Shown piece by piece: positions 7,901 to 17,128 of a DNA stretch of 64,000 bases. The notes under the pieces are model-generated. The model worked only from the letters and a program-made list of their open reading frames with translations. It was not told where the DNA came from and made no database searches. Source of the stretch: Methylocystaceae bacterium (lineage in GTDB: Bacteria > Pseudomonadota > Alphaproteobacteria > Rhizobiales > Beijerinckiaceae). Each line of letters begins with the position of its first letter. The stretch's first letter is position 1. The position numbers and the translations under genes are program-made. The DNA is taken from the NCBI GenBank assembly GCA_009773555.1, contig WSXZ01000039.1:1-64000 (forward strand). Direction: 5' to 3'.

Positions 7901-8836
7901 ATGGCTGATCTCGGCATCGACGACATTCGCACGCTGCTGAGCGCAAAACCGCGACCCGTCGGCTGGCCGGCGCGGCGCGCGCGCATCGAGGAAGTCGGCG
8001 CCGCTTGGCCGAGCGCGCCGGATATCTCATTGGCGCGCGCGTCGATCGACGGCATGGCCGCCGAATGGTCTTGCGCGCCAACGAGCGACCCCTCGCGCGC
8101 GCTGCTGTTCTTCCATGGCGGCGGCTATTGCTCCGGCTCGATCGTCAGCCACCGCCGCATGGCCACTGAAGCCGGACGCGCCGCGCGCGCCCGCGCGCTC
8201 GCCGTCGAATTCAGACTCGCGCCCGAGCATCCGTTTCCCGCCGCCTATGACGACGCGCTCGCGGCCTGGCGATTTCTTCGGGAACAGGGGTTTGCCGCGC
8301 GCCAGATCGCGGTCGGCGGCGACAGCGCCGGCGCCGGCCTGACGCTTGCCTTGCTGATGCGGCTGCGTGATCTGAAGGAGCCGCTCCCCGCCTGCGCCTG
8401 GCTCGTTTCGCCTTGGACCGATCTCACCCTCTCCGGCCAAACGCTGATCACGAAAGACGACGCCGACCCGCTGCTGCACAAGGCCTATCTCGAGGAACTC
8501 GCGCAGGCATATGTCCCGGCGGGAGTCGATCGCCATGATCCGCGCGTCTCGCCGCTTTTCGGCGATCTCCGCGACTTGCCGCCGCTGATGATCCAGGTGG
8601 GCTCGAACGAAACGCTGCTTGCCGATTCGACGCGACTCGCCGCGGCGGCCGGCGCGGCCGACGTCTCGGTCACGCTGGAGATCTGGCCGCGCATGATCCA
8701 TGCGTGGCCCTTATGGAATGCAAGGCTTGAGGAGGGCCGGCGCGCGCTCGCGCATGCCGGCGCATTCATCCAGGCGCGACTATTGGAGGACGGCCAGATT
8801 CGCGTGGAGCGACTTTCCGATCTTCGAGAGCCATGA
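7901..8836 (+). CDS. Alpha/beta hydrolase, HSL-type esterase
   Basis: A 311-residue hormone-sensitive-lipase-family hydrolase. The oxyanion-hole motif FFHGGGYCSGS is near residues 71-80 and the nucleophile elbow VGGDSAGAG puts the catalytic Ser at about 142. A later Asp (in MIQVGSNETLLADS) and His (MIHAW) complete the likely triad. Such enzymes hydrolyse short-chain esters or lactones; the natural substrate is unknown. The ATG at 7901 follows a CGGAGA ribosome site. It is the only plus-strand gene between recN and bamD, and its last 57 bp overlap the 3' end of convergent bamD. Confidence 0.85.
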   Translation: MADLGIDDIRTLLSAKPRPVGWPARRARIEEVGAAWPSAPDISLARASIDGMAAEWSCAPTSDPSRALLFFHGGGYCSGSIVSHRRMATEAGRAARARALAVEFRLAPEHPFPAAYDDALAAWRFLREQGFAARQIAVGGDSAGAGLTLALLMRLRDLKEPLPACAWLVSPWTDLTLSGQTLITKDDADPLLHKAYLEELAQAYVPAGVDRHDPRVSPLFGDLRDLPPLMIQVGSNETLLADSTRLAAAAGAADVSVTLEIWPRMIHAWPLWNARLEEGRRALAHAGAFIQARLLEDGQIRVERLSDLREP

Positions 8837-9580
8837 ATCTGTGTATTCGTGCGGCTCGAGACCGTCGCTTTGCAGCAGTGCGTGAGCGTCCTTATACCAC
8901 TGCGAATCCGGGTAATTATGTCCCAGGATGGCGGCGGCGGTCTGCGCTTCATTGGTGACGCCCATCGCGAGATAGGCTTCGGTGAGGCGATAGAGCGCCT
9001 CTTCGGTATGGCGCGTCATCTGATATTTGCCGAGAACGTCATGGAATCGGTTGATCGCGGCGGGGTAATTCTTGCGAAGCAGATAGAAGCGTCCGACGTT
9101 CATCTCCTTGGCGGCGAGCTGGTCTCGCGTCACCTGCATTTTGTATTTGGCGTCGTTCACATATTCCGACTTCGGAAATTTCTGTACGAGCTGCGTGAAA
9201 ACCTCCAGCGCCTTCTCAGCCGACTGCTGATCGCGCATGACGTCCGGCACCTGATTATAGAAGGACATGCCGGCGAGGTAGTAGACATAGGGCGTATCGG
9301 CGGAGTTCGGATAAAGGCCGATGTAGCGCATCGCCGACTGCACGGCGTCGTCATATTTGGGATGCTCGTACTGCGCGAATGTCGTCATTAGCAGCCCTTT
9401 GCGGGACCAGTCCGATGACGGATATTGCTTTTCCAATTCGCCAAATTTCTTGGCTGCTCCCTCGTAATCCTTGGCCTTCAGCCGCGCCAGACCGGCGTTA
9501 TAGAGATCCTCGGCCGGCGCGCCGATCGACAAGGCCGACGCCAAAGCCAACACTCTGATTGAACGATCGAAAACCGACAT
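8780..9580 (-). CDS. bamD: Outer membrane assembly factor BamD, without a visible lipobox
   Basis: A 266-residue tetratricopeptide-type protein matching BamD/ComL. The N-terminal repeat is EDLYNAGLARLKAKDYEGAA, followed by FGELEKQYPSSDWSRKG, then AMRYIGLYPNSADTPYVYYLAG with FYNQVPDVMRDQ and KFPKSEYVNDAK. BamD is normally a lipoprotein of the BAM complex that inserts beta-barrel proteins into the outer membrane. Here the hydrophobic start (VFDRSIRVLALASALSIGAP) contains no cysteine and runs straight into PAEDLYN, so the lipobox and the usual linker are missing. An in-frame deletion near 9514-9525 is likely. The start ATG at 9580 is preferred to one at 9649. Confidence 0.88.
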   Translation of the reverse strand: MSVFDRSIRVLALASALSIGAPAEDLYNAGLARLKAKDYEGAAKKFGELEKQYPSSDWSRKGLLMTTFAQYEHPKYDDAVQSAMRYIGLYPNSADTPYVYYLAGMSFYNQVPDVMRDQQSAEKALEVFTQLVQKFPKSEYVNDAKYKMQVTRDQLAAKEMNVGRFYLLRKNYPAAINRFHDVLGKYQMTRHTEEALYRLTEAYLAMGVTNEAQTAAAILGHNYPDSQWYKDAHALLQSDGLEPHEYTDSWLSKIGKSLHANLAVLQ

Positions 9581-9751
9581 GTGTTGCCCCATTGCGGCGC
9601 TGCGCGACGCTCGCGCGGTCCCGGCGCCCTCTAAGCTCAATAAAGCCAAATGGCGTTGCTGGACGCCCCTTGCCCTGCCCTGACGACGGCGGGCGGCGCA
9701 CCGATCCCGCCTTTGCGGTCGGCTGAAAGAAGAACCTTCGATCTGGCGAGA

Positions 9752-10747
9752 TTATGGCGACAGGCTTCGGCCTGTCGCACTCACGCCTTCGTTATGCCCG
9801 CTGTCGAGTTCGAGCGCCAGGGCGCCCGCGCGCGCCGCAGCTTCGAGGAGCGCGAGGTTGAGGCTATGGCCGCCGCGATAGGAGCGGAAGGCGCCTATGA
9901 TCGGCGCCCCGGCCAGCGCCAGATCGCCGACGACGTCGAGCATCTTGTGGCGCACGCATTCGTCGGCGAATCGCTCCCCCTGCGGATTGATCGCGGCGCG
10001 CGCGTCAAAGACGAGCGTATTGTCGAGATTGGCGCCAAGCGCCAGACCTTCTCGCCACAGCCGCTCGGCGTCGCGCAGGAATCCGAAGCTGCGAGCTCCG
10101 GCCAGTTCGCGCCGGAACGTCTCCGGCGTCAGATCAAGCGCCAGGCGTTGGCGGCCGACTGGACTGGGAAAGGCGATCTCCACATCCAGATGGAGGCCGG
10201 ATTCTGCCGGCCGCAGCTCCGCCCAGCCGGCCCCGTCGGATACGCGCGCCGGAGTGACGACGCGCCACACGCGCCGAGGCGCAGTAAGCGCCACGACGCC
10301 GGCCTCGTCGATCGCTAAGACGAAGTCTCGGGCCGAGCCGTCCATCGCTGGAACCTCGTCGCCTTCGAGCAAAACCAGCGCATTGTCGACGCGAAGCGCC
10401 GCAAGCGCGGCCATCACATGCTCGACCGTCGACACGCTCGCGCCATCGCCGGCGAGCTGTGTGCGCAAAGTCGATGCATCGACGCGCGACCAATGCGCTT
10501 CGATATCGGCTCCAGCGACGCTGAAAACGATCCCAACATCGGCGCCGGCCGGCGCGAGCGTCATGCTGGCGGGACGACCGCCATGCACGCCCTGGCCGGT
10601 TAACGTGAAGCTTCGTGCGAGCGTCTGCTGAACCGCTGGCGCGGCCGCGTTCCCGGGACGCGCAGCGCGGCGCGCGCGCAACGCAGGTCGGCGTGAATCC
10701 GAACGAATGGCGCAACCCTCCCCTAAAGCCCGGACGAACGATAGCAA
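9752..10747 (-). CDS. lpxC: UDP-3-O-acyl-N-acetylglucosamine deacetylase
   Basis: A 331-residue LpxC, the zinc deacetylase that commits UDP-GlcNAc to lipid A synthesis. Family motifs appear in order: QQTLARSFTLTGQGVHGG, STVEHVMAALAAL with a zinc His, VPAMDGSARDFV, RHKMLDVVGDLALAGAPI with further zinc ligands, and the catalytic YRGGHSLN. The first 40 residues are basic and not family-like; ATG 10747 is the only ATG in frame, so the true start may be a weaker codon nearer QQTLARS. The gene lies downstream of ftsZ, separated from it by a strong terminator, as in many relatives. Confidence 0.93.
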   Translation of the reverse strand: MLSFVRALGEGCAIRSDSRRPALRARRAARPGNAAAPAVQQTLARSFTLTGQGVHGGRPASMTLAPAGADVGIVFSVAGADIEAHWSRVDASTLRTQLAGDGASVSTVEHVMAALAALRVDNALVLLEGDEVPAMDGSARDFVLAIDEAGVVALTAPRRVWRVVTPARVSDGAGWAELRPAESGLHLDVEIAFPSPVGRQRLALDLTPETFRRELAGARSFGFLRDAERLWREGLALGANLDNTLVFDARAAINPQGERFADECVRHKMLDVVGDLALAGAPIIGAFRSYRGGHSLNLALLEAAARAGALALELDSGHNEGVSATGRSLSP

Positions 10748-10811
10748 ATCCGGGCGCCGACGCTCCAGTCACGCTTTCTTACAGTTTGTTACAAGACCCG
10801 GCGGCCAAAAT

Positions 10812-10840
10812 GAAAAGGCCCGCGCGAGGCGGGCCTTTTC
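10812..10840 (-). terminator. Intrinsic terminator after ftsZ
   Basis: The sequence gaaaaggcccgc-gcgag-gcgggccttttc forms a long GC stem flanked by A and T runs, so it could end transcription in both directions. It lies 18 bp past the ftsZ stop and just upstream of lpxC, separating the two transcription units. Confidence 0.85.
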
Positions 10841-10857
10841 CGATTGTCGAGAATGTT

Positions 10858-12504
10858 TCAGTGGTTGGCCTGGCGACGCAGGAAGGCCGGGATCTCCAGA
10901 TGGTCCTCCTCGGACGGGCGCGGCTGCAGGGCGCGACGACCGTGCGGATCGAGCGCAGCATGTCCGCCGGCGCCGACCGGCGCCGGAGCGGCCGGCCGCT
11001 TGCCATATTCGGCGTGCGTCGCCGAAGGCTGGCCGTTGGGAGCCATTTGCGGGCGCGGGGCCGGCGCCGCGGGTCCGCCATGCATCGAGCCATGCATCGA
11101 ATCTTCCTGACGGCTCGCCCCGAAGGAGGCGAGGCGCTCGAAAATCGATTTACGGCGAGGATCGCCAGCGCCCATCTGCTGACGCAGCTGTTCCTGGATG
11201 GGCTGGGGAAAATCCTCGATCTGAGGCATGCGCGGCGCACGCGGCTGCTCGGGCGCCGGAGGCACATAGGCGACCGCCGGCGCTTCGTGACGCTCGGCTT
11301 CGTACCTCGGCTCGCCATAGGCGAGACGCGGCGGCGCCGGCTCGAGGTAAATGCCATGCGGCGGCGCCTGCTCAGAATAATAGCCAGCGGCAGCCTGCGG
11401 CTCTTCGCGATGACGCAGAACCGGCGCGGCCTCGACGGCCGGCGCCTGCTGGGCGCGCGCCTGCTGCAATTGGGCGCGCAGGCGCTCGGCGGCCTCGGCG
11501 AGACGCGATTCGCTCGTCGGATCATCGGCCGTGATCGCGGTCAGGTCGATGCCCGTCGCGACGACGGAGACGCGCACCACGCCTTCAAGCGACGAGTCGA
11601 ATGTCGCGCCCAGAATGATGTTGGCGTCCTCGTCGACCTCCTGGCGAATACGACTCGCGGCCTCGTCGACTTCGTAGAGCGTCAGATCGTGGCCGCCGGT
11701 GATCGAGATCAGCAGGCCGCGCGCGCCCTTCATCGACACTTCGTCAAGCAGCGGATTCGCAATCGCGGCTTCCGCGGCAAGATTGGCGCGATTTTCGCCC
11801 GTGGCTTCGCCGGTGCCCATCATCGCCTTGCCCATGCCGCGCATGATGGAGCGAACGTCAGCAAAATCGAGATTGATGAGGCCTTCCTTGACCATCAAAT
11901 CCGTAACCGACGCGACTCCCGAATAGAGAACCTGGTCGGCCATGGCGAAGGCGTCGGCGAAGGTCGTCTTCTCCGTGGCGATGCGGAAGAGATTCTGATT
12001 CGGGATGACGATCAGCGTATCGACGCATTTTTGCAGTTCGGAGATGCCCGATTCGGCGATGCGCAGGCGCCGCTGACCTTCGAAGTGGAACGGCTTGGTG
12101 ACGACGCCGACGGTGAGAATGCCCATTTCGCGCGCGATCTGCGCGATCACCGGCGCGGCGCCCGTGCCGGTGCCGCCGCCCATGCCGGCGGTGACGAAGC
12201 ACATATGCGCGCCGGAGAGATGCTCGCGAATTTCTTCGCGCGCTTCTTCCGCGGCGGCGCGGCCGACTTCGGGCTGAGCGCCGGCGCCCAGTCCTTCCGT
12301 CACCTGCAGGCCCATTTGAATGATTCGCTCGGCCTGCGACGACGCGAGCGCCTGGGCGTCAGTATTGGCGACAAGGAAATCGACGCCCGACAGACCAGAG
12401 GTGATCATATTGTTGACGGCGTTGCAGCCGCCGCCGCCGACGCCGCAAACCATGATGCGGGGCTTCAATTCCCTGAGTTCGGGAGCTTTAAGGTTGATCG
12501 TCAT
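10858..12504 (-). CDS. ftsZ: Cell division GTPase FtsZ
   Basis: A 548-residue FtsZ. The N-terminal GTPase core shows [15 protein letters not shown], the signature [15 protein letters not shown] near residue 110 and the synergy-loop region [18 protein letters not shown] variable linker of roughly 200 residues, rich in Pro, Ala and Gln, follows and explains the extra length over enterobacterial FtsZ. The C-terminal peptide EIPAFLRRQ that binds FtsA is intact. FtsZ polymerises into the cytokinetic ring at mid-cell. It is the last gene of the dcw cluster here and is followed by a terminator; 147 bp separate it from ftsA. Confidence 0.97.
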   Translation of the reverse strand: MTINLKAPELRELKPRIMVCGVGGGGCNAVNNMITSGLSGVDFLVANTDAQALASSQAERIIQMGLQVTEGLGAGAQPEVGRAAAEEAREEIREHLSGAHMCFVTAGMGGGTGTGAAPVIAQIAREMGILTVGVVTKPFHFEGQRRLRIAESGISELQKCVDTLIVIPNQNLFRIATEKTTFADAFAMADQVLYSGVASVTDLMVKEGLINLDFADVRSIMRGMGKAMMGTGEATGENRANLAAEAAIANPLLDEVSMKGARGLLISITGGHDLTLYEVDEAASRIRQEVDEDANIILGATFDSSLEGVVRVSVVATGIDLTAITADDPTSESRLAEAAERLRAQLQQARAQQAPAVEAAPVLRHREEPQAAAGYYSEQAPPHGIYLEPAPPRLAYGEPRYEAERHEAPAVAYVPPAPEQPRAPRMPQIEDFPQPIQEQLRQQMGAGDPRRKSIFERLASFGASRQEDSMHGSMHGGPAAPAPRPQMAPNGQPSATHAEYGKRPAAPAPVGAGGHAALDPHGRRALQPRPSEEDHLEIPAFLRRQANH

Positions 12505-12651
12505 CTGCCAGGCCTCTCACCAATGCGTTCACAACTCGGCGCCCGTTGTCCTTCGCCCTTGGACGCCCGGTCGCCGAACGCGTCGTCCTTGGCAATCATC
12601 CCCGGCGCATCGAAGGGCGCGCCGGGTCGAAAGAATCACTTTCACGCGATA

Positions 12652-13962
12652 CTAGAAGCTTTCTCTTAACCATCTCCCTACGCGCGAGATGTATCCGTCA
12701 GTTCCCGTCGCCGCGCGCTCGATCCGTCGCGGCTCGAAATATTCATGCGCGGCGACTTGCGGATAGACGAGCAGCCCGGCCGCGGCCGCGAAGGCGGGGC
12801 TCTTCGAGGAATCCGGCAAGCCCTCGACGCCGATCGGACGTCCGACCCGAACCTGTCCGCCGAGAATGCGGCGCGCCGCTTCGGCGACGCCTGTGAGCTG
12901 GCTGGCGCCGCCGGTCAGCACGATGCGGCGGCCGGGACCGCTCGGATGGCCGGCCTTCGCCAAGCGATCGCGCAGGAATTCCAGCGTTTCCTCTATTCGC
13001 GGGCGGATGATGCGCACGAGATGCGATTTAGGCGCATGCGCTTTGTGATCGCTCTCACCGACGTGATCGAAGGAAATGGTTTCGCGCTCGTCTGATGTCG
13101 AAGCGATCGCCGAGCCGTGAAAGGTCTTCAGCCGCTCCGCGTCGGAGAGCCGCGCATCGAGTCCACGCGCGATGTCCATCGTGACGTGGGCGCCGCCAAG
13201 CGTGACGGCGTCAAGGTGAATCATCTCGCCCCGGGCGAAGACGGCCAAGGATGTTGATCCAGCGCCCATGTCGATGACCACGACGCCCATTTCGGCCTCG
13301 TCGGGTTCGAGCGTGGAGAGTCCCGCGACATAAGGCGTGGCGGCCATGGCTTCGACGCTGAGATGGCTGCGCTCGACGGCGACGAGAAGATTGCGGGCGG
13401 CGGCCTGATCGCAGGTCGCGACGTGGAGATCGACCGCGAGCTCTTCGCCGATCATGTCCTTGGGCTCTCGGATGCCGGACACGCCGTCGAGCGAAAAGCC
13501 CGTCGGCAACGAGTGTACGGCGACTCGGCCGCGCTGGAGATGATGCGCGGCCGAAGCCTCGAGCACCCGATGAATGTCGTGTTCGGCGACTTCACGGCCG
13601 CCAATGACGCGTTTCGCCTGAAAATGCTGCGAGGACAGTCGGCCGCCCGACGCCGTGACAATGACGCGCTCCACCTGCATGCCGGCCATGCGCTCGGCGG
13701 CGTCGACGGTTTGCCGGATCGCGGCGTCGGCGGCGTCCATGTCGACCACGAGGCCGTTCTTCACGCCCAGAGAGCGCTGATGGCCAATGCCAACGACGCG
13801 AACGCGATGCGTGCGCCAATCGCCGGGCGCGACCGCGCCAAGCGGGGTCAGCCGCGCGATCAGGCAGGCGATCTTCGACGTGCCGACGTCAAGCGCCGCG
13901 AACGTCGCGGAGCGACGCGGCGAGAGCGGCTTCATGCGCGGTGGGACACCAGGGGAAATCAT
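12652..13962 (-). CDS. ftsA: Cell division protein FtsA
   Basis: A 436-residue actin-fold ATPase that tethers FtsZ to the membrane. The phosphate-1 motif ATFAALDVGTSKIACL is near residue 20, phosphate-2 is VVVIDMGAGSTSLAVF, and the adenosine motif RIVLTGGASQLTGV precedes the AKSPAF-like segment. The C-terminus ends RVGRWLRESF, a short amphipathic helix expected to bind the membrane. The ATG at 13962 lies 5 bp after the ftsQ stop and is favoured over 14001, which would overlap ftsQ; 13935 is an alternative. Confidence 0.95.
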   Translation of the reverse strand: MISPGVPPRMKPLSPRRSATFAALDVGTSKIACLIARLTPLGAVAPGDWRTHRVRVVGIGHQRSLGVKNGLVVDMDAADAAIRQTVDAAERMAGMQVERVIVTASGGRLSSQHFQAKRVIGGREVAEHDIHRVLEASAAHHLQRGRVAVHSLPTGFSLDGVSGIREPKDMIGEELAVDLHVATCDQAAARNLLVAVERSHLSVEAMAATPYVAGLSTLEPDEAEMGVVVIDMGAGSTSLAVFARGEMIHLDAVTLGGAHVTMDIARGLDARLSDAERLKTFHGSAIASTSDERETISFDHVGESDHKAHAPKSHLVRIIRPRIEETLEFLRDRLAKAGHPSGPGRRIVLTGGASQLTGVAEAARRILGGQVRVGRPIGVEGLPDSSKSPAFAAAAGLLVYPQVAAHEYFEPRRIERAATGTDGYISRVGRWLRESF

Positions 13963-13966
13963 GCAG

Positions 13967-14980
13967 CTAACCACCACTCTTGGTCGACTTGCGCGGCGCA
14001 AGCTGCGCTTCGCGCGCCGCAGCGGCCTCTTCCGTCAGCCTGACGCTGACGCGGTCGGGAATGCGCAAGTCGATGAACATGACGTCCTTGTCGAGGATCC
14101 GCGCCTCTCGCTGCAGCCGCGCGAGCGTCTCCAGCGCGCCGGATGGATCGATCTCCGGCAGTTTCACCGTGACGCCATTCGTCACCTCGAAGTTCCAGCG
14201 GCGTCCCGCGACGAGCACGCCAGCCTTGATGCGATGCGCAAGGTCGCCGGCCTTCGTCATCAGCATGAGAAATTCGAGCAGCCGCTTCTGCGCGCCCTCG
14301 CCGACGACAAACGGCAGACCGAGATAGCGCTGGTCGCGCAACTCATCGATCGGCACGCCGTCTTCGGAAATGACGGCGACGCGTCCGTCGCGCTGCCACA
14401 AGGCGCTTGGCTGCCGCTCTTCGATCGCGACGACCAGGCGATCGGGGTACAGCTTCATCACCCGCGCGGTTTTGACGAGGGGGACCTGCATCAGCCGGTC
14501 GCGCACCGCCGTCGCATCGAGAAAAGGCAAGGAGTTTCGCGGCCCGACGCCCGCGGCCTCGAGAAGTTCGCGTTCGGTCAAACGCGATTGACCGGTGATG
14601 GTGACGGCGGAAATCGGAAACCCGGCGACGCGCGCCGCGATGTCGTAGAGCTCGCCCTCGCTTGCGACGAGAGCGGCGTAGCCGCCGTTCTCGACGAATC
14701 CCGCCGCGCCGATAGCGGCGAAGAGCGCAAGCGTCGCTAGAGCGCCAACGCCGGGACGGCCCAGCAGGGCGAGGCGCGAAAGGAGGCGTTCACCGCGGGT
14801 TCTACGCGCCGACGCGCGCGGAGCGACCGCCGCGGCGGCGGGAACGGCTGCCGGCGGGATGGAGACGACAGCGGCCGCCGCCAAGGCGTATGGGGCTTCT
14901 CCGGGAACGATGGGGACGAGCGAGTGCCGAGCCGAAAATGACTCTCTCAACGATCGCAGGATGCGTCTTCCACCATCCAT
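13967..14980 (-). CDS. ftsQ: Cell division protein FtsQ
   Basis: A 337-residue bitopic division protein. A long Ala/Pro-rich cytoplasmic region (about residues 1-75) precedes one membrane segment (GALATLALFAAIGAAGFV, about 79-96). The periplasmic POTRA domain starts at FPISAVTITGQSRLTERELL, and the beta domain continues with KTARVMKLYPDRLVVAIEER. FtsQ links early and late divisome proteins. Its start overlaps the 3' end of ddl by 34 bp, indicating coupled translation. The tail ends in a basic segment (APRKSTKSGG). Confidence 0.92.
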   Translation of the reverse strand: MDGGRRILRSLRESFSARHSLVPIVPGEAPYALAAAAVVSIPPAAVPAAAAVAPRASARRTRGERLLSRLALLGRPGVGALATLALFAAIGAAGFVENGGYAALVASEGELYDIAARVAGFPISAVTITGQSRLTERELLEAAGVGPRNSLPFLDATAVRDRLMQVPLVKTARVMKLYPDRLVVAIEERQPSALWQRDGRVAVISEDGVPIDELRDQRYLGLPFVVGEGAQKRLLEFLMLMTKAGDLAHRIKAGVLVAGRRWNFEVTNGVTVKLPEIDPSGALETLARLQREARILDKDVMFIDLRIPDRVSVRLTEEAAAAREAQLAPRKSTKSGG

Positions 14981-15870
14981 CTGACCAACTCGCCGAATGA
15001 AAAACCTGCGTATGCCGCCATTTCTGGCACGAGCGAGGTCTCCGTCATTCCCGGCTGCGTGTTCACCTCCAATACGACGAGTTCGCCCGTACCTCCGGGG
15101 CGGTCGTCGTATCGGAAGTCCGCGCGGCTTACGCCGCGACAGCCGAGAGCTCGGTGAGCCTCAAGGGCCAAATGTTGGACCTCTTGGTAAATATTCAGTT
15201 TAAGATTTGCCGGAAGGACGTGTTTCGAGCCGCCCTTGGCGTATTTGGCGTGATAATCGTACCAGCCGCCGTCGGCCGCGAGAATTTCGATCACATCAAG
15301 AGCCTTGTCGTTCATGACGGCGCATGTGAGTTCGCGCCCGGCGATGAACTGCTCCGCCAGCATCATGTCGCCATGAGTCCAATCCTCGCGCCATAATTCC
15401 TGCGGGGGATGCTCTTGGCCCTCGCTAACGATGAAGACGCCGAAGGAAGAGCCTTCGGAGACGGGCTTCAGGACATAAGGCGGGGGCAGCGCGTGCGCTT
15501 TGGCGGCGTCCAGCCTGTGCAGAACGCGCCCTTTTGGCGTCGGAACGCCGGCCGCCGCCATCACCGTCTTCGCGATATCCTTTTTCATCGCCACCGAAGA
15601 GGCGAGCACGCCCGAGTGCGTATAGGGGATGCACAGAAGCTCCAGCGCGCCCTGAATGCAGCCGTCCTCGCCAAACTTGCCGTGGAGCGCGTTGAAGGCG
15701 ACATCGGGTTTGAGCGCCGCAAGAACATTCGCGACGTCATGCCCCGCGTCGACGCGGGACACTTGAAATCCCTGCTCTTCGAGGGCTTTCGCGCAGGCCT
15801 CGCCCGAGCGCAAGGAAATTTCGCGTTCGGCGGAAAGTCCGCCCATTAGAACGGCGACGTGCTTGGTCAT
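14947..15870 (-). CDS. ddl: D-alanine--D-alanine ligase
   Basis: A 307-residue ATP-grasp ligase that joins two D-alanines for the peptidoglycan stem peptide. It starts KHVAVLMGGLSAEREISLRS, the glycine-rich Ddl signature. PDVAFNALHGKFGEDG and the ATP-binding PYVLKPVSEGSSFGVFIV follow. The metal site EVNTQPGMTETSLVPE is near the C-terminus. Length and motifs are complete. It sits between a small open reading frame and ftsQ in the dcw run. The start ATG at 15870 is 26 bp from the upstream small gene. Confidence 0.95.
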   Translation of the reverse strand: MTKHVAVLMGGLSAEREISLRSGEACAKALEEQGFQVSRVDAGHDVANVLAALKPDVAFNALHGKFGEDGCIQGALELLCIPYTHSGVLASSVAMKKDIAKTVMAAAGVPTPKGRVLHRLDAAKAHALPPPYVLKPVSEGSSFGVFIVSEGQEHPPQELWREDWTHGDMMLAEQFIAGRELTCAVMNDKALDVIEILAADGGWYDYHAKYAKGGSKHVLPANLKLNIYQEVQHLALEAHRALGCRGVSRADFRYDDRPGGTGELVVLEVNTQPGMTETSLVPEMAAYAGFSFGELVRWMVEDASCDR

Positions 15871-15895
15871 GTGCTCTCGACTTGAAAAATGCCAA

Positions 15896-16108
15896 CTAGA
15901 GATCCGAATAGGCGGCTTCGTCGGCTTCCGAAGCCCATTCGGTGAACGTCGCGAAAGGACAGAGCGAGTGGCTCAACGCGCCTGACGCTGGCGAAACTCG
16001 ATCTTCGACCGAAGGACTCTTCTTCGGTCCCTGCTCGTCGCCGCTTTTCGACGTGGACGCCGTTTCAGTAGCGTCCGAGGATCGGTGAGATTCTTTACGA
16101 GGCGGCAC
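15896..16108 (-). CDS. Small hypothetical protein between murB and ddl
   Basis: A 70-residue protein of unknown function. It begins at GTG 16108, placed 7 bp after a strong AGGAG ribosome site (16117-16121), so translation is likely. The first 45 residues are hydrophilic and low in complexity (Ser, Thr, Lys, Glu). The last 21 residues contain CPFATFTEWASEADE followed by AAYSDL. This aromatic-acidic ending is reminiscent of the C-termini of some small antitoxins, but there is no toxin gene beside it. It is cotranscribed with murB and ddl by position. I cannot assign a role. Confidence 0.6.
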   Translation of the reverse strand: MPPRKESHRSSDATETASTSKSGDEQGPKKSPSVEDRVSPASGALSHSLCPFATFTEWASEADEAAYSDL

Positions 16109-16178
16109 GACTGAATCTCCTCAAGCGTCCACGCTAAGATCTCAGCAGCGACGACGCAATCTCATTGCGCCGCTCATC

Positions 16179-17099
16179 TCAAGCGACGCCGATGCGCTTG
16201 ATCTCCCAATGCAGTTCGACGCCGCTCGTCTCGCGCACGCGCCTGCGGACCTCTTCGCCAAGCGCCTCGATGTCGGCGGCGCTCGCACGGCCACGGTTGA
16301 TGAGAAAATTGCAGTGCATCTCGCTCACCTGCGCATCACCGACGACGAGTCCGCGACAGCCGGCGGCGTCAATCAATTGCCATGCCTTGCGGCCGTCCGG
16401 GTTCTTGAAGGTCGAGCCGCCGGTCTTTTCCTTGATCGGCTGCGAGGCCTCACGCGCGGCGGTAATGCGCTCCATCTCGGCGACGATCGTCTTAGGATCG
16501 CCGGGTCGTCCTTGATAAAGCGCCTGCGTGAAGATCACGTCGTCGGGGGCGGAACAATGGCGATAGGCGTAGCCCATATCGGCGACGCCAAAGACCCGGA
16601 CGTCGCCGGCGCGGTCGACTCCGCGCGCTTCAATCAGCGCGTCCTTCGTTTCGCCGCCATGTGCGCCGGCATTCATGCGCAACGCGCCGCCGATGGCGCC
16701 GGGGATGCCGCGATAGAAGGCGAGTCCGTCCACGCCCGCTTCGGCGGCGGCGCGCGCCGCCTTCACGTCGGGAACCGCGGCGCCGACGCGCAGCCTGCAG
16801 CCGTCCTCGACGACGATCTCGCCAAAACCCTTGGCCGACAGGCGTATGACGACGCCTTCGACGCCGCCGTCGCGCACGATGAGATTGGAGCCAAGGCCGA
16901 CGACCGTCACGGCAATCTCTCGCGGCAATCGGGCGAGGAAATAGGCGAGATCTGATTCATCGGCCGGCATGAACAGGATCTGCGCCGGCCCGCCGACGCG
17001 AAACCATGTGTAGGGCGCGAGCGGCTCATTCGCCGTGATGCGCCCGCGCAATTGCGGCATCGCGGAGAGTATGTCCGCGGAAATGTCGGGGAAGCTCAT
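16179..17099 (-). CDS. murB: UDP-N-acetylenolpyruvoylglucosamine reductase
   Basis: A 306-residue type II MurB, the FAD enzyme that reduces UDP-GlcNAc-enolpyruvate to UDP-MurNAc. Motifs are [19 protein letters not shown] at the FAD site, [20 protein letters not shown], the [22 protein letters not shown] loop (split here at the G pair), and [12 protein letters not shown] with the catalytic Ser. The C-terminal glutamate region ([17 protein letters not shown]) is intact. It follows murC in usual dcw order, but a toxin-antitoxin pair and repeats now lie between them. Confidence 0.95.
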   Translation of the reverse strand: MSFPDISADILSAMPQLRGRITANEPLAPYTWFRVGGPAQILFMPADESDLAYFLARLPREIAVTVVGLGSNLIVRDGGVEGVVIRLSAKGFGEIVVEDGCRLRVGAAVPDVKAARAAAEAGVDGLAFYRGIPGAIGGALRMNAGAHGGETKDALIEARGVDRAGDVRVFGVADMGYAYRHCSAPDDVIFTQALYQGRPGDPKTIVAEMERITAAREASQPIKEKTGGSTFKNPDGRKAWQLIDAAGCRGLVVGDAQVSEMHCNFLINRGRASAADIEALGEEVRRRVRETSGVELHWEIKRIGVA

Positions 17100-17128
17100 C
17101 TGCGGCTTTCGGCTAGATCGACGCTACA

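Noticed and set aside
10615-12669. Very long plus-strand open frame opposite ftsZ and lpxC
   Set aside because: The arginine-rich translation has no recognisable domain and mirrors ftsZ; the terminator also lies inside it.
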